25,927 nt of DNA from a virus. Where the stretch lies: positions 1 through 25,927 of IMG/VR virus record IMGVR_UViG_3300029448_000374; one strand, written 5' to 3'. Below, one piece after another: positions 1 through 4,307 of the stretch. The translations under genes were made by a program, and so were the position numbers. A model generated the notes under the pieces. That model was not told the origin of the DNA. It did not search any database and worked only from the letters and a program-made list of their open reading frames with translations. Position 1 is the first letter of the stretch. Every line of letters starts with the position of its first letter.

Positions 1-69
1 AGATTTTTGATGATAGTAATTTATCGACCACCACACCGATTTTTGTGGTATAAACTGAGTAAAGAATAA
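1..69 (+). CDS. possible 3' end of an upstream gene cut by the window edge
   Basis: Two + strand frames are open through the left edge. Frame 1 runs to a TAA at 67-69 and ends in ...RFLWYKLSKE. Frame 3 runs to a TAA at 51-53 and ends in ...STTTPIFVV. Either could be the tail of a gene starting outside the window, and neither tail is recognisable. Bases 30-48 also hold a 6-bp hairpin (ACCACA/TGTGGT) without a T-tract, so it is not a convincing terminator. The entry only flags that a gene probably ends here. Confidence 0.25.
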   Translation, partial: RFLMIVIYRPPHRFLWYKLSKE

Positions 70-76
70 TAGGCTT

Positions 77-460
77 ATGTCAACAATGAGAAGATCAACT
101 CCAAAGGATAGGTTCTATGCTCCTCTCCGTAAAATGGCTACTGATTACGTTCCAATGCTTTTAGGAAGGATGCGTGTATTAGAAAATAGAGCTAAAAATT
201 CACTTGACTTTTTAGATGTAGAGGAGGAGCAATCAGATGACATTACAGAGGTAATGGAAGCTCAAACTAACCTACATAGAACTGTGCTTGAAGCTGGTAC
301 TTGTCAAGCATTACTTACTGCCTTTATAGATTTATTACAAGATGACCGTAGAAAAATTATAGATAACAAATGCTATTTCTTAAGTAAAGATGGTGAAATA
401 GTATCATTGTATGGAGATTTACCACCTGAAGAAGAAGATGGCTTTATCACGGGCAGATAA
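77..460 (+). CDS. hypothetical phage protein, 127 aa
   Basis: I do not recognise a family for this gene. The protein is soluble-looking, highly charged and probably mostly helical. Residues 45-75 are acidic and rich in Glu, Asp and Gln, and the C-terminus is also acidic (LPPEEEDGFITGR). No signal peptide or membrane segment is visible. The start at 77 has a modest purine stretch upstream (ATAGG), and a second ATG lies at 86. Its 3' end overlaps the next small gene by 23 nt in another frame, as expected in a compact phage operon. It sits just before the replication genes, where T7-like phages carry small early or host-takeover genes, but no role can be read from the sequence. Confidence 0.7.
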   Translation: MSTMRRSTPKDRFYAPLRKMATDYVPMLLGRMRVLENRAKNSLDFLDVEEEQSDDITEVMEAQTNLHRTVLEAGTCQALLTAFIDLLQDDRRKIIDNKCYFLSKDGEIVSLYGDLPPEEEDGFITGR

Positions 461-596
461 ATTAATCATTAAACTTTCTCAAATAGATGAGATAGCAAAG
501 AAAGAGTGTTGGAGTAGCGATAAAAAGAATGATGCTACCTCGAAGATCATTGATGATTGGAAACATAATGAACACGAGGAGCACCTGACCACTTAG
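438..596 (+). CDS. small hypothetical protein, 52 aa
   Basis: The protein reads MALSRADKLIIKLSQIDEIA... and ends in a His/Glu-rich tail (NEHEEHLTT). It looks like a short charged helical protein, and no family is recognised. I chose the ATG at 438, which follows a GAAGAAG purine run, over an ATG at 411 in the same frame that would overlap the preceding gene by 50 nt. It is the last + strand gene before the minus-strand block. Its stop overlaps the stop of the convergent minus-strand YRG micropeptide gene by 4 nt. Function is unknown. Confidence 0.55.
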   Translation: MALSRADKLIIKLSQIDEIAKKECWSSDKKNDATSKIIDDWKHNEHEEHLTT

Positions 597-646
597 TTGT
601 TAATGTAGTAAACAACTCCACGATAAACAAGTTTAATTTGCTTCAT
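593..646 (-). CDS. YRG-motif micropeptide, 17 aa (DUF4278-like)
   Basis: The minus strand encodes MKQIKLVYRGVVYYINN, followed by TAA. The core LVYRGVxY matches the YRG motif of the small cyanobacterial DUF4278 proteins, which are often encoded downstream of the Downstream-peptide RNA motif. A good ribosome-binding site (AGGAG, spacer about 7 nt) precedes the ATG at 646. An in-frame ATG at 691 would give 32 residues, but it has no clear ribosome-binding site and lies inside the structured leader. Seventeen residues is at the bottom of the reported size range for such peptides. The gene is convergent with 438-596 and overlaps it by 4 nt. The role of these peptides is not established, although related small proteins in cyanobacteria modulate nitrogen assimilation. 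Confidence 0.5.
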   Translation of the reverse strand: MKQIKLVYRGVVYYINN

Positions 647-720
647 CGTAATCTCCTGTAACTCAATCCCCGTTTCCTGATTGAGCTTCATGCGTCCGAA
701 AGGATAAACGTGCAACTACA
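647..720 (-). ncRNA. candidate Downstream-peptide / glutamine riboswitch leader
   Basis: Read on the minus strand, the segment has an ATCC-loop-GGA pairing around CGTTTATCCTTTCGGACGCA. A 7-bp stem follows (CTCAATC/GATTGAG) closing a purine-rich loop containing GGAAACGGG, then an AGGAG ribosome-binding site and the YRG micropeptide start. From memory, the order ATCC-TTTCGGACGCATGAAG, variable stem, ACGGGG and then a ribosome-binding site before a short YRG ORF is that of the cyanobacterial Downstream-peptide RNA, which is related to glnA RNA and binds glutamine. That family is reported from Prochlorococcus, Synechococcus and a cyanophage. I could not run a covariance search, so the assignment rests on motif recall and context. 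Boundaries are approximate. Confidence 0.5.
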
Positions 721-764
721 GTCTAATATAAAAATTAACGTAACAATTAATACATTAATAAAAC

Positions 765-938
765 TTAAACATTCTTTGCTTTCTTTTTAAGATAAGCTTT
801 TGATGTAAGTTTTGACTTATCAAAATCTTTTTTAGAAGGAGCACCTGGATCATCTTTTGATCTCATCTTTTCCTTGCTGCCACCCTCTATTCTTTTACGT
901 TTAGCATGGATGTTTGCATACAAACCAGGTCTACTCAT
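765..938 (-). CDS. small basic protein MSRPGLYANIHAKRKRI..., 57 aa
   Basis: This is the last gene of the minus-strand operon. The protein begins MSRPGLYANIHAKRKRI and is extremely basic (about one third Lys/Arg), with a DDPGAPSKKDF segment and a lysine-rich C-terminus (LKKKAKNV). I recall short proteins with the PGLYANIHAKRxRI opening as common and conserved in marine cyanophages and pelagiphages, without known function. The high charge suggests nucleic-acid or virion association, which is inference. The ATG at 938 has an excellent ribosome-binding site (AAAGGAGG) located inside the upstream micropeptide gene. The start overlaps that gene's stop as ATGA. About 44 bp of AT-rich sequence follows before the riboswitch-like leader. 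Confidence 0.8.
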   Translation of the reverse strand: MSRPGLYANIHAKRKRIEGGSKEKMRSKDDPGAPSKKDFDKSKLTSKAYLKKKAKNV

Positions 939-994
939 TTTTTGTAGCCTCCTTTGCCTTTACCTTTACAAGAACCTTTACCTTTGTGAGCCAT
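935..994 (-). CDS. Lys/Gly micropeptide, 19 aa
   Basis: The minus strand encodes MAHKGKGSCKGKGKGGYKK, then TGA. Its start overlaps the stop of the upstream hli gene as TAATG, and its stop overlaps the next start as ATGA. These exact junctions support translation by coupling. The peptide is a GK-repeat with one Cys and carries a strong positive charge. The codons for its C-terminal GKGGYK also contain the AGGAGG ribosome-binding site of the next gene. The ORF could therefore be a coupling leader as well as, or instead of, a functional peptide. I recall similar tiny KGKGSCKGKGKGG peptides near small genes in marine phages, but no function is known. Confidence 0.6.
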   Translation of the reverse strand: MAHKGKGSCKGKGKGGYKK

Positions 995-1203
995 TAGAAG
1001 ATACCAGGAATGATTTGTCCAGTAAAAACATAAGCACCAAACAATGCTATAAACCCAATCATAGCCCATCTACCGTTTACTTTTTCAGCATTCTCAGGAT
1101 AGCTAACGTATGAGACAGTTTTATCTACATAAGGTTTAGTTTCTGATGGAAACATATTCTGTCTACCACCTTGTTCTGTTGTTATATTTGAAGATTTAAT
1201 CAT
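994..1203 (-). CDS. hli: high-light-inducible protein (Hli), 69 aa
   Basis: Hli proteins are single-helix relatives of light-harvesting proteins in the thylakoid membrane. They bind chlorophyll and carotenoid and protect photosystem II and new chlorophyll under stress. Cyanophages are thought to carry them to keep host photosynthesis running during infection. The chlorophyll-binding signature ENAEKVNGRWAMIGF is followed by a hydrophobic helix and the phage-type end TGQIIPGIF. The N-terminal 35 residues are a soluble extension. The ATG at 1203 overlaps the upstream hli stop as TAATG. An internal ATG at 1155 (MFPSETKPYV) is an alternative start. The gene is on the minus strand, opposite the core phage genes, and overlaps the next micropeptide start by one base. 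Confidence 0.93.
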   Translation of the reverse strand: MIKSSNITTEQGGRQNMFPSETKPYVDKTVSYVSYPENAEKVNGRWAMIGFIALFGAYVFTGQIIPGIF

Positions 1204-1310
1204 TAAAAGATTCCAGGAATAATCTGTCCAGTTGTGTAGTAAGCACCTACTGCTGCTACAAAGCCTAGCATTGCTGCCCAACCATTAAAACGTTCTGCTT
1301 CAGGAGTCAT
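1203..1310 (-). CDS. hli: short high-light-inducible protein (Hli), 35 aa
   Basis: The minus strand encodes a minimal Hli of 35 residues that is almost only the pigment-binding helix: MTPEAERFNGWAAMLGF, a hydrophobic stretch, and TGQIIPGIF. The ExxxxNGWAAMLGF core is typical of phage-type and multicopy Prochlorococcus Hli proteins, in which the R of the usual NGR motif is W. It should insert in the thylakoid membrane and may pair with another Hli, since these proteins function as dimers. It is the first gene of the minus-strand operon. Its stop overlaps the second hli start by one base. No strong ribosome-binding site is visible upstream of its ATG at 1310. Confidence 0.9.
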   Translation of the reverse strand: MTPEAERFNGWAAMLGFVAAVGAYYTTGQIIPGIF

Positions 1311-1328
1311 AGTAATAAGTATATATAC

Positions 1329-1357
1329 ATTATAAGTATAGTGTGGCATTAACAGAA
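1329..1357 (-). promoter_or_regulatory. possible sigma70-type promoter of the hli operon
   Basis: On the minus strand a perfect TATAAT (1334-1329) lies about 20 bp upstream of the first hli ATG. A weak -35 candidate (TTCTGT, 1357-1352) is 17 bp further upstream. The -35 match is poor and the region is AT-rich, so this is only a candidate. It would let host RNA polymerase transcribe the minus-strand operon independently of the phage polymerase. Confidence 0.3.
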
Positions 1358-1378
1358 CAGTAACAACATCTCTTTTTA

Positions 1379-1400
1379 AGGACAGTTATATTACTGTCCT
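1379..1400. repeat. 22-bp inverted repeat in the divergent spacer
   Basis: AGGACAGT and ACTGTCCT are perfect 8-bp arms around a TATATT centre. The repeat lies between the divergent hli operon (start 1310) and the SSB gene (start 1461). The motif ACAGTTA occurs at 1382-1388 and again at 1405-1411, with a related ACAGTAAC at 1357-1364. No T-tract follows on either strand, so an operator or RNA hairpin is more likely than a terminator. Confidence 0.5.
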
Positions 1401-1460
1401 ATTAACAGTTACTTATTTGTTGTCTTTTATTAATATGCATTTGTCCTTTCAAAAAAGATT

Positions 1461-2051
1461 ATGGCAAGAACAAAACTAAAATTCAGTGGAACATTAACTG
1501 GATTTGTACCTAGTTTTTTTGATACACCAAAGTATCAAGGAGAACCTAGTGACTTTCGCATCAAGGTAACCGTCAGGAAAGATGTGGATAAACTTCTGAA
1601 TGAATTACAGGAGAAGTATGAAGGTCTATGTGATTGGTACAGGGATCAAACTGGCAAGAAAGGTTTTTATGATGAGCCTTGGATACAGAATGATGACGGT
1701 ACGATTACTGTAAGACTTACTGCTAAACCCAAGTATGAGGAATTTCCATTTCCTGTTGTCGATGGTGAGCTTACACCTGTTGATAAAGGATTGGTGTTAA
1801 AGGAAGGCACTGAGGTAAATGTATCTACATTGCTTATGGGATATTCACCAAGAAGTCCTAAAGGTGGCATGAGAATAAGACCACAAGCAATACAAGTTAT
1901 CAAAGCGGTAACGCTTGATGATAGTACTGATGCTGGCGATCTTAACTTAGACGAAGAGTTTCAAGTTACAGAAGGATTTAAACAATCCAAGCCAAACGTA
2001 CAGAAACCTGCTAGTGTTGCGGAGTGTGAGATCCCTGATCCTGACTTTTAG
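1461..2051 (+). CDS. gp2.5: single-stranded DNA-binding protein (gp2.5-like)
   Basis: The 196-residue protein should coat single-stranded DNA at the replication fork and contact polymerase and primase/helicase. Size and position (first of the block SSB, endonuclease I, primase/helicase) match T7 gp2.5 (232 aa), as does the C-terminal tail, which is acidic and ends in Phe (ECEIPDPDF). In T7 that terminal Phe and acidic tail are the docking surface for gp4 and gp5. The N-terminal 150 residues look like a beta-rich OB-type domain (LTGFVPSFFDTPKY near the start). The ATG at 1461 follows a weak purine run (AAAAAAGATT). The stop is 3 nt before the endonuclease start, implying coupled expression. 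Confidence 0.9.
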   Translation: MARTKLKFSGTLTGFVPSFFDTPKYQGEPSDFRIKVTVRKDVDKLLNELQEKYEGLCDWYRDQTGKKGFYDEPWIQNDDGTITVRLTAKPKYEEFPFPVVDGELTPVDKGLVLKEGTEVNVSTLLMGYSPRSPKGGMRIRPQAIQVIKAVTLDDSTDAGDLNLDEEFQVTEGFKQSKPNVQKPASVAECEIPDPDF

Positions 2052-2054
2052 ATT

Positions 2055-2453
2055 ATGCCCAGACGATTCCATAAATACGGTAAACGCACTGTTGATGGTT
2101 TCAGGTCTGGATTTGAATCTAAGGTGGCACAGGATATGACTAAACTGGGAGTTAATTGGTTGTATGAAAAAAGTAAATACGACATATTAATTCCCAGAAG
2201 TTATACACCAGATTTTGTACTTCCAAATGGAATAGTTTTAGAAGTAAAAGGCTATTTTGATGCAGAAGATAGAAGGCTCATTAAATTATTTAAGGAGCAA
2301 CATCCTGAAGTTGATATTCGTATGGTCTTTCAAAAGGCACATCGAAAATTAACTAGTAAAGGTCGCATGACATATGCTACCTGGTGTGAGAAACACAACA
2401 TTCCTTGGACGGAGGGTCCAGACTTACCTAAAACCTGGTTGACTATGTTATAG
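2055..2453 (+). CDS. gp3: endonuclease I, Holliday junction resolvase (gp3-like)
   Basis: T7 endonuclease I cleaves branched DNA, resolves recombination and packaging intermediates, and helps degrade host DNA. The 132-residue protein keeps the catalytic set of the family: E21 (in FRSGFESK), D53 (YTPDF), E63 and K65 (LEVKG), matching T7 E20, D55, E65 and K67. A basic C-terminal half follows. T7 endonuclease I is 149 aa, so this is slightly shorter but complete. It starts 3 nt after the SSB stop. Two hairpins follow its stop, the second a strong terminator. Confidence 0.95.
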   Translation: MPRRFHKYGKRTVDGFRSGFESKVAQDMTKLGVNWLYEKSKYDILIPRSYTPDFVLPNGIVLEVKGYFDAEDRRLIKLFKEQHPEVDIRMVFQKAHRKLTSKGRMTYATWCEKHNIPWTEGPDLPKTWLTML

Positions 2454-2458
2454 TTCGA

Positions 2459-2481
2459 TTGGTAAGGGAAAGGGTTACCAA
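2459..2481 (+). repeat. small hairpin after endonuclease I
   Basis: TTGGTAA (2459-2465) pairs with TTACCAA (2475-2481) around a purine loop GGGAAAGGG. No T-tract follows. It abuts the larger terminator hairpin, sharing one or two bases, so the two may fold as alternatives or in tandem. Confidence 0.45.
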
Positions 2482-2513
2482 ACCTCCAAGGACTTTAATC
2501 TTTGGAGGTTTTT
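2481..2513 (+). terminator. rho-independent terminator whose stem contains the helicase ribosome-binding site
   Basis: AACCTCCAAGGA (2481-2492) pairs with TCTTTGGAGGTT (2499-2510) as a 12-bp stem with one G-T pair and a 6-nt loop. It ends in a run of five T (2509-2513). The GGAGG at 2504-2508 is both part of the 3' arm and the only good ribosome-binding site for the primase/helicase TTG start at 2516 (spacer 7 nt). The hairpin can therefore act as an attenuator at RNA level and mask translation of read-through transcripts. Confidence 0.8.
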
Positions 2514-2515
2514 AA

Positions 2516-4117
2516 TTGTCTGTAATTCACCAGCCTTGTCCTAAATGTGGCTCAAAAAATAATTTAGCAGTATATGAGGATGGGCATGGCTGGTGCTTCA
2601 CTCCTGGCTGCAACACATACATTCCATCTACTCTTTCCGAACCAATGACTACATCAACAAAAGAAATAGAACCTGTTATAGGTAATTATGTGCCTATTAA
2701 AAGTCGTAGTATAGGCGTTGATACTTGTAAATTTTTTGGATACCAAAAAGGAATGCATGGTGGAGAACCTGCATACTATTGGGCTATCTACGATAACCAA
2801 AGAAGATTAACTGGTTACAAGATAAGAAAACCAAACAAACAATTCTTAATGCAAGGATCTAATCCTGATTCAAGGTTTCTTGGACAAGAGAAATGGGGAA
2901 GTGGAGGTAAACTTCTTGTAATTTTTGAAGGAGAGTATGATGCATTGTCATATGCAGAAGCAAGAAATAGATCTTGGGCTTGTGTGTCGTTACCAAATGG
3001 TGTTGAATCAGGTAACAAAACATTAAAGGCACAGTTACCCTGGGTACTTTCATTTGAAACAATTATCTTGTGTTATGACAATGATGAGCATGGTAAGAAA
3101 GCTGCTCAAAAAGATATACAATTGTTACCACCTCGTAGAGGCAAGATAGGCACAATAGAAGGCTACAAGGATGCTAGTGAAGCATTAACAGCTAACGATA
3201 ACAAAGCCATCATGAGAATGGTATATGACGCTGTAGAGTATGAGCCTGATGGAATTGTTAACGCTTCTAAACTACTTGATAAAGTTTTAGAAGATCCTGA
3301 AGTACACTCTTATGAATACCCTTATTCTTTTTTAAATGACAAATTAAAAGGAATCCGACTAGGTGAGCTAGTGTTAGTGTGTTCAGGAACAGGAATTGGC
3401 AAATCAACTTTTGTTAATGAAATTGCGTATGACTTATTGGTACGCCAAGGGCAAACCGTTGGAGTTATCGCCCTTGAGGAAAATAACAGACGCACAGCTC
3501 AAAGATTTATTAGTATCAATCTCAACTATCCTATACACATCCACCGTGGAGACATCACCGATGAAGAAATCAAAACTGCATTTAGTAAAACCCTTGGGTC
3601 TGGTAGGTTATATCTTTACGACCATTTTGGCTCTCTTGATGTTAATACCATGCTTAATCGTATACGTCACCTTGTTGTTAGCATGGGTTGCAGGTTCATT
3701 ATTTTCGATCACTTATCAATACTCGTATCGGGTTTGGATGAGTCTGACGAGAGAAAAGCAATAGATAGATGTGTTACAAAATTAAGATCACTAGTAGAGG
3801 AAACTGGATGTTCTATGATTCTTGTGTCACACTTGAGGCGACCTCAAGGAAATAAAGGTTATGAAGATGGACAACAAACGAGTCTTAGTGGGATTAGGGG
3901 TTCTTCAGCTATCGCTTGCCTTAGTGACATTTGTATCGGTTTGGAACGTGACCAACAGGATACAGAAAGTGGAGAAGGAACTGTCGTCCGTACCCTCAAG
4001 AACCGCTTTACTGGTTGGACGGGTATTACGGGGAAGGTAAACTATGATGAGCACACAGGTAGAATGCTTGAACAAAGTGTGGAGGAATTAAATGGTGATG
4101 TTGTACCCGACTTTTGA
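2516..4117 (+). CDS. gp4: DNA primase/helicase (gp4-like)
   Basis: The 533-residue protein makes RNA primers and unwinds the fork ahead of the phage polymerase. An N-terminal zinc finger (C8, C11, C27, C32) reads the primase template. A TOPRIM fold follows, with EGEYDAL at 138-144 and DND at 188-190. A RecA-like helicase comes next, with Walker A CSGTGIGKST (289-298), Walker B around D398 (FIIFDH) and an ILVSHLRRP motif after it. T7 gp4 is 566 aa. The start must be the TTG at 2516, because a stop directly precedes it and the next Met (44) would delete the zinc finger. Its GGAGG ribosome-binding site lies inside the upstream hairpin. The gene's second half is clearly more GC-rich than the first (hand count 48% at 3421-3480, 32% at 2821-2880). 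Confidence 0.97.
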   Translation: MSVIHQPCPKCGSKNNLAVYEDGHGWCFTPGCNTYIPSTLSEPMTTSTKEIEPVIGNYVPIKSRSIGVDTCKFFGYQKGMHGGEPAYYWAIYDNQRRLTGYKIRKPNKQFLMQGSNPDSRFLGQEKWGSGGKLLVIFEGEYDALSYAEARNRSWACVSLPNGVESGNKTLKAQLPWVLSFETIILCYDNDEHGKKAAQKDIQLLPPRRGKIGTIEGYKDASEALTANDNKAIMRMVYDAVEYEPDGIVNASKLLDKVLEDPEVHSYEYPYSFLNDKLKGIRLGELVLVCSGTGIGKSTFVNEIAYDLLVRQGQTVGVIALEENNRRTAQRFISINLNYPIHIHRGDITDEEIKTAFSKTLGSGRLYLYDHFGSLDVNTMLNRIRHLVVSMGCRFIIFDHLSILVSGLDESDERKAIDRCVTKLRSLVEETGCSMILVSHLRRPQGNKGYEDGQQTSLSGIRGSSAIACLSDICIGLERDQQDTESGEGTVVRTLKNRFTGWTGITGKVNYDEHTGRMLEQSVEELNGDVVPDF

Positions 4118-4307
4118 TGTACATATAAAACGTATTAACTCAAAAAAGTTAAACGCATTAGCTACAAGTCAACAAGCTACACGACCCTTACAATCCTTTT
4201 TTAAAAATAATGACTCTTACCACTCCCTTAACAACGACAAACTCCAAGACTTCTTGGACTACTGTGAATCAAACAAACTCAGATTCTATTTCGACAATAG
4301 TATTTGA
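4092..4307 (+). CDS. 71-aa ORF overlapping the polymerase start; separate gene or frameshifted N-terminus
   Basis: The ATG at 4092 has an excellent ribosome-binding site (GGAGG at 4081-4085, spacer 6 nt) inside the end of the helicase gene. Its translation looks like a real protein (SLNNDKLQDFLDYCESNK). It runs to a TGA at 4305-4307, which falls within the first conserved motif of DNA polymerase read one frame ahead. Either this is a small independent gene overlapping the polymerase start, or ribosomes shift +1 at AUU-UGA and continue into polymerase, giving ...FDNSI-DIETDAL. No family is recognised for the 71 residues alone. Confidence 0.5.
   Translation: MVMLYPTFDVHIKRINSKKLNALATSQQATRPLQSFFKNNDSYHSLNNDKLQDFLDYCESNKLRFYFDNSI

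Noticed and set aside
593-691. Longer 32-aa version of the YRG peptide starting at the minus-strand ATG at 691
   Set aside because: That ATG is part of the GGACGCATG segment of the structured leader and lacks a clear ribosome-binding site; the ATG at 646 has AGGAG.
874-1113. + strand open frame of 79 codons
   Set aside because: It lies opposite the minus-strand Hli, micropeptide and 57-aa genes, whose motifs and overlapping junctions are convincing; its own translation has no recognisable feature.
1204-1281. 26-residue N-terminal extension of the longer Hli reading through the short hli gene
   Set aside because: The extension is the out-of-frame shadow of the short Hli, which has a complete Hli motif in the other frame; the 1203 ATG forms a TAATG overlap.
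1379-1400. Palindrome as a rho-independent terminator
   Set aside because: No T-tract follows on either strand, and it lies between divergent genes where no transcript should end.
1667-1903. Minus-strand open frame opposite the SSB gene
   Set aside because: Shadow of the gp2.5-like gene with no ribosome-binding site or motif. The other minus-strand frames opposite helicase, portal and tail genes were rejected for the same reason.
3396-3764. + strand open frame of 122 codons with hydrophobic segments
   Set aside because: It overlaps the Walker A and B region of the primase/helicase in another frame; a shadow of a well-conserved gene.
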